DNA of 64,000 nucleotides, from contig OX388350.1 of the NCBI GenBank assembly GCA_947579665.1, forward strand, positions 86,819,152 to 86,883,151. The letters run 5' to 3'. Origin of the DNA: Sympetrum striolatum (Eukaryota; Arthropoda; Insecta; Odonata; Libellulidae). A model generated the notes under the pieces. That model was not told the DNA's origin and did no database searches. It worked only from the letters and a program-made list of their open reading frames with translations. Positions 36,671 through 47,970 of the stretch are shown in pieces; the first letter of the stretch is position 1; each line of letters opens with the position of its first letter. Both the position numbers and the translations under genes were made by a program.

Positions 36671-37310
36671 CCATACCCTACCAGACCCCCACCCTCTCCC
36701 AGGAACTACTCCCCGAAACCTCTCCCCGTACCCCTAGTCTGAACCCTATCCCCAGACCCCCTCACTAGACCCACTCCGAGGACCCTGTCCCTGGACCCTC
36801 TCCCAGGATCCACTCCCCGAAACCTCTCCCCGTACCCCTAACCTGAACTCTATCCCCGGACCCCCTCACTAGACCCACTCCCAGGACCCTCTACTCGGAC
36901 CCTATCCCCGGATTGACTCAATGGACCCTTTCCCCGCGCCTCTACCCTGGACACTCTCTCCTGACCCACTCCCCAGACCTACTTCCCAGACCCACTCCCC
37001 GGACCAATTCCCCGGACCCACTCAGCGGAACCTCTCCCCGTACCCCGGACCCCCTCTAAGACCTTCTACCCGGATCCCTTAAACGGACCCATCCCGGACT
37101 CTTTCCCTCCTCTGGGTACCTACCACTCCACGGACCTCCTAGGCCAACGACCACCGCATCCCTGAACTCATTCCCCTCCCCGGAAGCCCTCACCCTCGAA
37201 AGAGGACCTCATCATCCTCTACAGACACCCTCCCAAAACGACCCCCCCAGATGTCGTCTCCCCCAACGCCCTCCCTATCCCCGGATGAGCTCCACGTTCT
37301 AAGTCCCACG
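36671..37310 (+). repeat. C-rich, strand-asymmetric minisatellite
   Basis: About 640 bp of degenerate CCCC(G)GACCC(A)CT-type units occur. Longer blocks recur, such as CTCCCCGAAACCTCTCCCCG and GACCCCCTCACTAGACCCAC. The plus strand is very rich in C and poor in G, in sharp contrast to the AT-rich surroundings. The minus strand has many GGGG tracts. Only short stop-rich frames occur. A second trace (CCATCCCCAGACGTAGTCAC) lies near 38,255. Confidence 0.85.
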
Positions 37311-37389
37311 ACTTTACTCTTATTTATTTATGTCGGGGTTAGGTGAGGACTTTTGTCGCCTTCTTTTGCTTACAGATATTTCACAAGTA

Positions 37390-38215
37390 CAAGTACAAAA
37401 TTAAGAAAACCGTACATAAATAATTACATTAAATAACAGAATGATTGAATACACAATTTAAGATATTTTAGAATTTCAAAAAAACCAAATAAATAATTGA
37501 CGTAGAAAAAACGCATACCATGTAAAAATATGAAGGATAAATATACAAAAATGTTATCTTTAAATATGGAATAAACACTGAATAGGTAGATTAAAATAAT
37601 AAAAATATTAAATAGTTATCGTGCATCACCATTAGCCACATGACAGATTAAAAGTTAAAATTGTTTAACATAGTATGAATTATTAAAGATACACTGAATT
37701 GTTCAATTGATGATTCAATAAACAGTTAAGAATAAACGTAAATTATTAGGATGTCAACTTCACGGATAAATTTCACTTCACTTCGTACGACAAGGATTTG
37801 TTTAAATAAATAATTACACTTATAAATAATTACAGTACTTAACAGTAATATAAATAGATAAAATAAATAAAAATTAATAAAAATCTTAGAGATAAGTAAG
37901 AGAGAAAAATCATACACACATTACATAAAAATATGCATATATACATGAATATATATTATTTAAAAGATGGAATAAACACTGAATGCATAGAAGAAATATA
38001 AAAATTGAATAAATAGAGTTTGAACGTGCATCACCACATGGAAGAATAAAAGTTCAAGAAGGTAAAAATAGTCTAAATAGATGAAGGTGCACAGAATTGT
38101 TGAATAGATGATTCAGTAAAGAGAGTTCTCCAATAGAATAAATAAAATTACAGAATTTAAATGTTCACATCACAGTTTAACTTCACTTCACTATATATGT
38201 CACGGATTGTTTCGT
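37390..38215. repeat. Two-copy tandem repeat, period about 400-410 bp
   Basis: GGAATAAACACTGAAT occurs at 37,568 and 37,969, and ACTTCACTTC at about 37,775 and 38,182. Between them, the order of GTGCATCACCA, AAAAGTT, AATTGTT and GATGATTCA is the same in both copies. The copies are diverged and AT-rich. With the C-rich block on the left and a related C-rich remnant on the right, they may be part of one larger repeated unit. Confidence 0.7.
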
Positions 38216-39887
38216 AAGGAAGTGCTTATTTATTTCTTCTCGGCTAATGTTAACGCCATCCCCAGACGTAGTCACCCGATGTTGTCTCCCGACGCCGAAC
38301 TCCGAGGCCATCCTACGAGGAAGATAATATGCATTTTATTCACCAAAAACAAAACTTAGACAATCACACACATTCTTAAATCCTGAATCGCATAAGGAGT
38401 CTCCGCAAAGCACAACAGTGTGTTATAACGCAATATTATTTATATACTGAAAAAGTAAAATCTGGATGCGTCGTAAATTCGAGAATCACCGTGCTTCGCT
38501 ATTTTATGTCTACTGCTGCGCCCGATTTTATAAATAAGAATCTTTACTAAATACTCTCAATAATTGCATATCTATTGAGCCAAATTTAGGAAGATCATTA
38601 TATAAAATCTATATAATTTTATAATAAGCGTGTTATAGAGAAAATAATTAAAGCTACATGAATTACCTGTGGAAGAAAATGATGTAACATACGTGAATAA
38701 GTGACCAAAGCAGATTTCACTTCAACAAATACTTATTCATGTCTGTTAATTTATCAGCTTAATTTCACCAAAATTATTACAACAGTTTAAAAAAGGAACG
38801 TTTAACAAACTATTGACGGTGGCAGGACGGTCGATGACAAGTAATACAAGATTAAAAGTTTGTACCAGGGATTTATTTAGCATGACGGAAAATGAAAAAA
38901 TTCAGAAAATAGCTACTCCTATGGCGTGCCGTTGAAACTAAGTAACCATTAAAATCGCCTGAATTCACTTGACAAAACGTTCCCTCTCTGAATTAACGAA
39001 CGGTTGTTCGTTAAGATTAAAACGTTCTTTCTAATCATGAAATTTAAATATGTTTTCAATAGTTACTGAGATTCCTAAAACATCAACCAGAAAATAAAAT
39101 TTTACGACCAAAAAAATGTGTCGAAATCACACTTCTCATCTTTTAATGCTCTCTCAAATTTGCGTGTACTTGCGTACTTAATAATTCATTTTTCAAATTA
39201 AAATAAAACCTTGAAGAGCCCAACTGTTCTTAAATATTTTTTTAAAAGTGTCGCCATCACTCTGATTGAAAGGAAAACCATTGTGAAAATAAAATTATCC
39301 TATTCTTTGAATAGTAAGATCATAAGTAATCTTTTCAGCCCGAAGTTTTGCCTCTTCCATTTTATAGAACACTTATACTATGCTAATTATGTGATATAGA
39401 TTTTCTTTGACGTTTATGAAGCAATTCTAATGAACGTTTACCATAGGCTAAACTAAGTGTTGGTTTCAACAATAGCTGCTCTGGCACTTTTTATTTACTG
39501 AATATATGCACTACACCTATAACATAAGTATTTACGGAGAAAAATAAGAATTAATCGAAAAATTGTTGACTAAAGAAGTATTCCAAGCGTTAGCAAATGT
39601 GAAATATTGGTGCCATCTCAGCCAAAAACCGAGTCATTATTTCAAAAATAAGACTAATATAAATTGAAAGTAAATCAATTGTGAAGGACGAATAAAGTTA
39701 ACGAATAGAGTAAATCGAAAAAAGGGGAATATGTTTGAGAACAATACGGAATATCCATCATGAAAATATGGGAATTATAAAAAATGTCAGTTGTACTCTC
39801 TCCTCAGCATCTACATGCTCCTACTCTTGCTCTTCAATGATGGAAAAAGGTTCCAAGCGTATTTCTTAATCTTATCTATTATATATA
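38216..39887. other. No recognisable gene
   Basis: AT-rich unique sequence before the T-arm array. Frames are short and without motifs. Confidence 0.5.
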
Positions 39888-39949
39888 GATGCTTCTCCGG
39901 ATTCATTCATGTATCTATTATATATAGATGCTTCTCCGGATTCATTCAT
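39888..39949. repeat. Array linker with two copies of the 23-bp sequence
   Basis: The 23-bp linker (GATGCTTCTCCGGATTC then ATTCAT) occurs at 39,888-39,910 and 39,927-39,949, a 39-bp tandem separated by TATCTATTATATATA. The same 39-bp arrangement recurs at 51,387-51,448. It precedes array copy R1. Confidence 0.9.
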
Positions 39950-39968
39950 ATATCATATATATATATAT

Positions 39969-41076
39969 ACAAGTAAAATGTAGCTTGCATACTACAAGCA
40001 GATCGACAACACTTATTTCATGTCCGCATCATATCGGGAAGGCCGTCAAAGGAAAAAAAAATGGATTGAAAATATTCTGATTAACCGCTGCAATTTCTTC
40101 TTCCGGCATCGAACCCGGGTCTTCCTAGTGATACTTACTATGCAGCACAATAGAAGATCACCATCTCTAACTATCTGTAAAAATTCAAGCAGAAATATTA
40201 TCTGAAACTGCATCAAACGACGTCCTACTTTTCCCTTATATTTCTTATTAGAGAAATGTTAATGTGGTCTGGCATCGAACCCAGGAATGTTACGGTCTTC
40301 TGAAAACTGTTTTCTTAAACCAGTTTTAACCACACATCTTCCAGCCAAGCACAAACTTCGTATCATTTCGATAAGTGCATCAAAAAAATAATGAAATGCA
40401 AACCGTATGTATTTTAAACGGGAGACATATTTACCGCCCGGCATCGAACCCGGGACTTTCTGGTGTAACTTCCTATGCAAGATAATGGAAGATATTATTT
40501 TTTAACTATTTGCTAAAATTCAAGCAGAAATATTGGCTGCAACTGCCTCAATCGAAGTCTTACTTTTCCCTTATATTCCTTATGAGAGAAATTTTAATGT
40601 GCCCTGGCATCGAACCCAGGAATAGTACGGTCTTATGAAAATTTTTTTCTTAAACTAATTCTTACCTTACACTTTCCGGCTAAGCACGAACTTCCTATTA
40701 TTTCGAGAAGTGCGTCAAAAAAAATAATGAAAAACAGCTCCCATGTATTTTAAAGGGCAGATCTTTGCATCGTCCTAGCATCGAACCCAAGATATTTTTT
40801 GTGAAAGTCATTGATGTTTTCGAAAGTCAAGGACCATAAATATAGGCACCTTGAGTTTTATTTCTCTACCTTTCCGGAAACTATTTTTTTTTAATTCCCG
40901 AAAATCACGGCAATGCATTTAAACGGGAAAAATCGGGACTTTGGGGCCCTCTGGGATCGAACCTATGACACTGAGGATCAAAGTTGCTTTTTTCCTGGGG
41001 GTTATACGTTATGGCCAATATGTCATAAAAACTTCAAGGCAATGACCCTTGTAGTTTAGCCTGTGAATTTGTATCC
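39969..41076 (-). mobile_element. T-arm array copy R1 (A-B-X-Y-X-F type)
   Basis: Minus-oriented copy of 1,108 bp. It starts with the hairpin terminus (ACAAGTAAAATGTAGCTTGC) and ends with GTGAATTTGTATCC. B-box-like motifs (as TCGAA) lie at 40,109, 40,275, 40,445, 40,610, 40,781 and 40,957, so the period is 165-176 bp. The second to fourth motifs are of the X/Y type. One base change breaks the terminal hairpin loop (TACTACAAGC). Noncoding. Confidence 0.9.
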
Positions 41077-41432
41077 TATCTATATAGCTATATAGCTATC
41101 TATTACGAGTAAAATGTAGCTTGCATACTGCAAGCAGATCGACAACACTAATTTCATATCGGCATCATATCGGGACGGACATCAAAAGAAAAAAAAAATT
41201 CAAAATATTCGTAGAATTCGCTGCAATTTAATCACCTGGCAGCGAACCCCGGTCTTCCTGGTGTACTTACTATGCAGCAAAATAGAAAATTACCATATCA
41301 AACTATGTGTGAAAATTCAAGCAAAACTATTAGGTGCAACTACCTCAAACGACGTCCTACTATTCACATACACTCCTTATTTGAGAAATTATAATGTGCT
41401 CTGGCATCGAGCCCAGGAACAGCATGGTCTTA

Positions 41433-41571
41433 TCTATTTTTTACTTTCTCCATATACGAAGTATAGAGAAAGTATTGTTTTCATGAAAAAATTCGACTTC
41501 GAGATTTCAACGGAAATACATGTTTTGGGGTCCCTAGAACACGTTTTGACCATTTTCGGAATGATGTCTGT

Positions 41572-41620
<49 letters not shown>

Positions 41621-42483
41621 TGTGTGATAGTGGGCGCTCTAACGTGAAAACTATTAGTCGTATCAATACCAAACTTCATATATAGTAGTGGTGTGTGTGC
41701 TGTCAGAGTTGATTAGTTTTTGGAGTAAATCGGTCAACCGGAAGTCGAGCTTTATTCATTAAAGCTCATTTCCGGTTTTCAAAATATCTCCATAAATATG
41801 ATATATACGTATATTGTATTACTTATGAAAGTTTTAGATAATGTAATATACTATAACTTTTGTATTTAATATATTTTTGTATCACCGCTTGATTAGGAGT
41901 TATTCGTGAAATACCGATAAACCGGAAGTAGCTGATTATGTACTTTGTGGGCGCTCTAACATGAAAATTATTTGTCGGATCAACACCAAATTTTATATAT
42001 AGTATTTTGGTTTGTGTGTTTAGAGTTGATTAGTTTTTGGAGTAAATCGGTTAACCGGAAGTCGAGCTTTATTCATCAAAGCTCATTTCCGGTTTTCAAA
42101 ATATCTCCATAAATATGATATTTAGGTATATAGTATTATAGATAAAAGTTTTAGAAAATGTAATTTACTATGACTTTTGTATGAAACATATTTTTGTATC
42201 ACGGATTGTGTAGGAGTTATTTGTGAAATACTGATAAACCGGAAGTTGCTGATTATGTACGTTGTGGGCGCTCTGGGCGCTGGGGCGAAAGGCCACTTCA
42301 TCGTTTTTTATCGAACATGTCCTGAAAAACATTATTTATAATGTTTGTGACGTAAAAGCTAATAATATATATAAATTAATCACTCATCTTCAAAGTTTAG
42401 ATGGAATATAGAGTTCGAAATTACTGTCGTAGATAAATATTTACATCTTATGTATGGAGAAAGTCATGTGCTGGCCACATCAG
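41433..42483. mobile_element. Inverted-repeat element inserted in copy R2
   Basis: ACTTTCTCCATA at 41,443-41,454 and its complement at 42,453-42,464 are perfect 12-bp inverted repeats. The left end also folds on itself (ACTTTCTC...GAGAAAGT, 41,443-41,474). Inside are a GT microsatellite and two head-to-tail 317-bp units (41,630-41,946 and 41,947-42,263), each starting GTGGGCGCTCTAAC and containing AACCGGAAGTCGAGC and its near-inverse TTTCCGGTT. No transposase is readable and no target duplication is certain. Resembles widespread arthropod repeats but is not assigned. Confidence 0.7.
41567..41626 (+). repeat. GT microsatellite
   Basis: About 60 bp of nearly pure (GT)n with TATG interruptions, inside the inserted element. 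Apparent histidine/threonine or cysteine/valine frames across it are artefacts. Confidence 0.95.
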
Positions 42484-43276
42484 ATTTTTTTCTTAAACAA
42501 AGTGTTAATATACATCTTCCATCTAAGCAAGAGCTCCCTTACATATCGATAAATGCATAAAAAAATTATGAAAAGATACCCCATAGTATTATATATGGGT
42601 CATATTTTTACCGCCCGGCATCGAACCCGGGTCTTTCAGGCAATACTTTCTATGCAGCACAAAAGAAAAACACCATCTCTAACCGCGTATGCAAATTCAA
42701 GCAGAAATATTGGTTACAACTGCCTCAAATGACGTCCTACTTTTCCTTTATATTCCTTATGAGAGAAACGTTATTGTGCTCTGGCTTCGAACCCAGGAAC
42801 AGTACGGTCTTATAAAAATTTTTTTCTAAAACTTATTCGTACCATACATCTTCCAGCCAAGCACGAACATCCTATCATTTCGATAAGTGCATCTAAAAAA
42901 ATAATGAAAAACGGCTCCCGTGTATTTTAAAGGGCAGATCTTTGCATCGTCCTAGCATCGAACCCAGGATAACTTTTGTAAAAGTCATTGATGTTTTCGA
43001 AAGTCCAAGACCATAAATATAGGCACCTTGAGTTTTACTTCTCTACCTATCCGGAAAGTATTTTTTTTTAATTCCCGAAAATCACGGCAATGCATTCAAA
43101 CGGGAAAAATCGGGACTTTGGGGCCCTCTGGAATCGAACCTATGACACTGAGGATCAAAGTCTCTTTTTTCCTGGGGGTTTCACGTTATGGCCAATATGT
43201 CATAAAAATTTCAGATCAATGACGCTTGTAGTTTAGGCTGTGAATTTGTATCCTATCTATCTATATAGGTATATAT

Positions 43277-43299
43277 ATGAATGAATCCGGAGAAGCATC
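43277..43299 (-). repeat. 23-bp linker between R2 and R3, inverted
   Basis: The invariant linker appears in reverse (ATGAATGAATCCGGAG...), within TATATA sequence, immediately before the hairpin terminus of R3. Confidence 0.9.
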
Positions 43300-43311
43300 T
43301 ATATATCTATT

Positions 43312-44387
43312 ACGAGTAAAATGTAGCTTGCATACTGCAAGCAGATCGACAACAATAATTTCATGTCGGCATCATATCGGGACGGCCCTCAAAAGAAAAA
43401 AAAAGGTATTGAAAATATTCTTAATATTCGCTTCACTTTAATTGTCTGGCATCGAACCCGGGTCTTCCTGGTAAGCTTACTATGTAGCACAACAGAAATT
43501 CACCATCTCTTACTATATGTGAAAATTCAAGCAGAAATATTGGCTACAACTGCCTCAAACGACGTTCTACTTTTCAGGAATGTAAATGGCGCTCTGGATT
43601 CGAACCAAGGACGATCTTGGAAATCTAAAACATGTTCATGAAAGTTATTTATGATCTCTATCTATTTGCCGAATTTCAAGTTTCTATATTATTGGGATAG
43701 GGCTCAAAATAATTATTAAAAATCGGATCAACTACTGATATAAGAGACGCCTGGTGTCGAACCCAGGAAATATATTAACGTTGTGAATGCACAGTATGAT
43801 TTTAAAGGACTTGATCTTATTTTGTGCAAAGTTTGAAATCGATATCATGCCGGGAAGTACCTAAAATTTGTCTCCGTTATCTCCATAAGAAATGCATTGA
43901 GGAATGTAAATGGCCCTCTGGGATCGAACCACGGACCATCAGCGAATACAAAAAATTTGATTATGAAATAAATTTATGATCTCCAACCTCATGCCGAATT
44001 TCAAGTATCCATGCCATCGGGAAAGGGTCCAAAAAAAATCATAAAAATCGCCACAATGCTTTTTAAACGGCCGATTTTGCCTCGACCTAGCATCGAACTT
44101 AGGACATTTTCCGTAAAACTCATTTATGATTTCGATAGATCATTACCATATATATAGGCTCCTTGAGTTTTATTTCTCTACCTATCCGGAAAGTATTTTT
44201 TTTTATTCCCGAAAATCACGGTAATGCATTTAAACGGGAAAAATCGGGACTTTGGGCCCCTCTGGAATCGAACCTATGACACTGAGGATCAAAGTCGCTT
44301 TTTTCCTGGGGGTTTCACGTTATGGCCAATACGTGGTAAAAATTTCGAGTCAATGACGCCAGTAGTTTAGCCTGTGAATTAGTATCC
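43312..44387 (-). mobile_element. T-arm array copy R3 (A-B-C-D-E-F type)
   Basis: Minus-oriented copy of 1,076 bp. Motifs (TCGAA) lie at 43,452, 43,600, 43,757, 43,924, 44,093 and 44,268. The terminal hairpin GCTTGCATACTGCAAGC is intact. The middle modules are C, D and E (the D type reads GGTGTCGAACCCAGG), so this is the second subfamily, unlike R1 and R2. Confidence 0.9.
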
Positions 44388-44464
44388 TATCTGGGTATCT
44401 GGGTATCTGGGTATCTGGGTATATCATGAATGAATCCGGAGAAGCATCTATATATCTATTATAT
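44388..44464. repeat. Linker with 8-bp microsatellite and inverted 23-bp sequence
   Basis: About four TATCTGGG units (44,389-44,422) are followed by the inverted 23-bp linker at 44,426-44,448 and a TA run. This octamer replaces the GATA repeats found at other junctions. Confidence 0.85.
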
Positions 44465-45535
44465 ACGAGTAAAATGTTGCTTGCATACTGCAAGCAGATC
44501 GACAACAACAATTTAATGTCGGCAACCTTTCGGGACGGTCTTAAAAAGAAAAAACAATTTAAAATAATCTTAAAATTTGCTGCAATTTTAATCGTCTGGC
44601 ATCGAACCCGGGTCTTCCTGGCTAACCTATTAAGCAGCACAACAGATGATCACCATCATTAACTATGTGTGAAAATTCAAGCAGAAATATTGGCTGAAAC
44701 TCTCTCAAACGACGTTCTACTTTTTACGAAAGTAAATGCCTCTCGGGACTCGAACCAAGGACGATCGTGGAAATCAAAAACATGTTTCTGAAAGGTATTT
44801 ATGATCTATATCTATATGCCGAATTTCAAGTTTCTATATAATTGGGAAAGGTTTCAAAATAATTCCTAAAAATCGGATAACTTTTGATTGTAGAGACGCC
44901 TGGTGGCGAAACCAGGAAACATTGGTAGCTGTGAATTCACAGTTTGATTAGTTATGACTTGATCTTATTTTATGCAAAGTTTCAAGTAGATATAATATCG
45001 GGAAGCACCTAAAATGTGTTTCCGTAATCTCCATAAGAAATACATTGAGGAATGTAAATGGACCTCTGGGATCGAACCAAGGACCATCAGCGAATATGTA
45101 AAATTTGATTATGAAATATATTTATGATCTCCAATTCCATGCCGAATTTCAAGTTTCCATGCCATCGGGAAGGGGTCAAAAAAATCTTAAAAATCGCCAC
45201 AATGCATTTTAAGCGGCCGATTTTTGTCTCGACCTAGCATCGAACCCAGGATATTTTCCGTAGAACTCATTTACGTTTTCGATAGATTATGACCATATAT
45301 ATAGGCTCCTTGAGTTTTGATTCTCTACCTATCCGGCAAGTATTTTTTTAAAATTCCCGAAAATCAAAGCAATGCATTTATACGGGAAAAATCGGGATTT
45401 TGAAGCCCTCTGGAATCGAACCCATGACACTGATGTTCAAAATCGCAATTTTTCTGGAGGTTACACGTGATGGCCAATACGCCCTAAAAATTTCAGCTCA
45501 ATCACTCTTGTGGTTTAGGCTGTGAGTTTGTATCC
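44465..45535 (-). mobile_element. T-arm array copy R4 (A-B-C-D-E-F type)
   Basis: Minus-oriented copy of 1,071 bp with motifs at 44,602, 44,750, 44,906 (GCGAA), 45,072, 45,240 and 45,416. It is the last of the four minus copies; the next copy is inverted relative to it. Confidence 0.9.
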
Positions 45536-45604
45536 TCTCTCTATATATATCTATTATATATAGATGCTTCTCCGGATTCATTCATATATATAGCTATATA
45601 GATA
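45536..45604. repeat. Junction where array orientation flips
   Basis: TA-rich linker with the 23-bp sequence at 45,563-45,585. On both sides lies the same element end (ATACAAATTCACAGGC and complement), so R4 and F1 meet start-to-start. This is the only orientation change within the continuous array. Confidence 0.9.
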
Positions 45605-46682
45605 GGATACAAATTCACAGGCTAAACTACAAGCGTCATTGCCTTGAAATTTTTATGACGTATTGGCCATAACGTGAAACCCTCAGGAAAAAAGCGAATT
45701 TGATCCTCAGTGTCATAGGTTCGATTCCAGAGGGCCCCAAAATCCCGATTTTTCCCGTTTAAATGCATTGCTTAGATTTTCGGGAATTTTAAAAAAATAC
45801 TTCCCGGATAGGTAGAGAATCGAAACTCTAGGATCCTTTATATATGGTCATGAATTATCGAAAACATAAATGAGTTTTACAGAAAATATCCTGGGTTCGA
45901 TGCTAGGTCGAGGAAAAAATCGGCAGTTTAAAATGTATTGTGGCGATTTTTAAGATTTTTTTTGGACCCCTTCCCGATGGCATGGAAACTTGAAATTCGG
46001 CATGGAGTTGGAGATTATAAATATATTTCATAATCAAATTTTTCGTATTCGCTGATGGTCCTTGGTTCGATCCCAGGGCGCCATTTACATTTCTCAATGC
46101 ATTTCTTACGGAGATAACGGAAACAAATGTTAGGTTCTTCCCGGCATGCTATCGACTTAAAACTCAGCGTGATAGAAGAACCAGTCTTAACAAATCAAAC
46201 TATGCATTCATAGCTATCAATGTGTCCTGGGTTCGACACCAGGTGTCTCTGCAATCAGAAGTTGATCCGATTTTTAGGAATTATTTTGAAACCTTTCCCA
46301 ATAATATAGAAACTTGAAATTTGGCATACGGATTGAGATCATTAATAACTTTCAGAAACATGTTTTTAATTACCACGATCGTCCTTGGTTCGAGTCCCGA
46401 GAGCCATTTACATTCGTGAACATTAGAGCGTCTTTTGAGGCAGCTGCGCCCAATATTTTTGCTTTAATTTTCACACATAATTAGAGATGGAGAAATTCTA
46501 TTGTGCTGCATAGTGTGTATCACCAAAAGGACCCGGGTTCGATGCCGGACGAATAACTTGCAGCGAATTTAAAGAATATTTCCAATCCCCTTTTTTTTCT
46601 TTTGAGGACCGTCCCGATATGATGCCGAGATGAAATTAGTGTTGTCGATCTGCTTGCAGTATGCAAGCTACATTTTACTCGT
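45605..46682 (+). mobile_element. T-arm array copy F1 (A-B-C-D-E-F type)
   Basis: Plus-oriented copy of 1,078 bp. TTCGA motifs lie at 45,720, 45,896, 46,066, 46,232, 46,389 and 46,538 (spacings 176, 170, 166, 157 and 149). A T-run follows the last motif near 46,590, then the terminal hairpin with stems at 46,652-46,658 and 46,662-46,668. Useful as the reference copy. Confidence 0.92.
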
Positions 46683-46740
46683 TATATATAGATGCTTCTC
46701 CGGATTCATTCATATATATAGCTGTATAGGTATATAGATA
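46683..46740. repeat. Linker F1-F2 with 23-bp sequence
   Basis: The 23-bp linker lies at 46,691-46,713 in plus orientation, followed by TATAGCTGTATAGGTATATA. Confidence 0.9.
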
Positions 46741-47847
46741 GGATACAAATTCACAGGCTAAACCACAAGCGACATTGCCTTGAAATTTTTACCACGTATT
46801 GGCCATAACGTGAAACCCCCTGGAAAAAAGCGACCTTGATCCTCAGTGTCATAGGTTCGATTCCAGAGGGCCCCAAAATCCCGATTTTTCCCGTTTAAAT
46901 GCATTGCCGTGATTTTCGGGAATTTTTAAAAAATACTCTCCGGATAGGTAGAGAAATAAAACTCAAGGGGCCTATACTTATGGTCTTGGACTTTCGAAAA
47001 CATCAATGACTTTCACAAAAAATATCCTGGGTTCGATGCTAGGACGATTCAAATATCTGCCCTTTAAAATACATGGGAGCTGTTTTTTATTATTTTTTTA
47101 ATGCACTTCTCGAAGTGATAGGAAGTTCGTGCTTAGCCGGAAAGTGTAAGGTAAGAATCGGTTTAAGAAAAAAAAATTAATAAGACCGTACTATTCCTGG
47201 GTTCGATGCCAGAGCACATTAACATTTCTCTCATAAGGAATAAAAGGGAAAAGTAAGACTTCGATTGAGGCAGTTGCAGCCAATATTTCTGCTTGAATTT
47301 TCGCACATAGTTAAAGATTATTATTTTCTATTATGTTGCATAGGAAGTTTTACCAGAAAGACCCGGGTTCGATGCCGGGCGGTAAATATGGCTCCCGTTT
47401 AAAATACATATGGTTAGTATTTCATTATTTTTTTGATGCACTCATCGAAATGATAGGAAGTTCGTGCTTGGCTAGAAGATGTATGGTCAAAACTGGTTTA
47501 AGAAAACAGTTTTCAGAAGACCGAACTATTCCTGGGTTCGATGCCAGAGCACATTAATATTTCTCTCATAAGAAATATAAGGGAAAAGTAGGACGTCGTT
47601 TGAGGCAGTTGCAGATAATATTTCTGTATGAATTTTCACAGATAGTTAGAGATGGTGAACTTATATTGTGCTGCATAGTAAGTATCACCAGGAAGACCCG
47701 GGTTCGATGCCGGACGAATAAATTGCAGCGAATAATCAGAATATTTTCAATCCATTTATTTTTCTTTTGACGGCCTTCCCGATATGATGCCGACATGAAA
47801 TTAGTGTTGTCGATCTGCTTGCAGTATGCAAGCTACATTTTACTCGT
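46741..47847 (+). mobile_element. T-arm array copy F2 (A-B-X-Y-X-F type)
   Basis: Plus-oriented copy of 1,107 bp. TTCGA motifs lie at 46,856, 47,032, 47,202, 47,368, 47,537 and 47,703. The Y motif has a perfect 5-bp arm pair (CCCGG/CCGGG) around the loop GTTCGATG. Short frames across the copy, with GIEP-like or GSMPGG-like peptides, are translations of the motif and not proteins. Confidence 0.92.
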
Positions 47848-47970
47848 ATATATATATGGATACATGAATGAATCCGGAGAAGCATCTATATATCTATTAT
47901 CTATTATATATAGATGCTTCTCCGGATTCATTCATATATATAGCTATATAGCTATATAGGTATATAGATA
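47848..47970. repeat. Linker with a perfect 23-bp-arm palindrome
   Basis: The 23-bp linker occurs inverted at 47,864-47,886 and direct at 47,913-47,935, giving a fold-back with about 30-bp arms including the TATATA flanks. It is the only junction with both orientations. Confidence 0.92.

Larger units (their letters stand above)
41105..43253 (-). mobile_element. T-arm array copy R2, interrupted by a 1.05-kb insertion
   Basis: Without the insertion (about 41,433-42,483) the copy is about 1.1 kb and of the A-B-X-Y-X-F type. Motifs lie at 41,242 (GCGAA), 41,407 (TCGAG), 42,621, 42,787, 42,958 and 43,134. Module sequence resumes directly after the insertion (TTTTTTTCTTAAAC), so the array copy was intact before the insertion. 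Confidence 0.9.

Noticed and set aside
41261..41679. Frames running through the GT microsatellite (poly-CV or TH)
   Set aside because: Pure dinucleotide repeats have no stops in some frames; this is not coding evidence.
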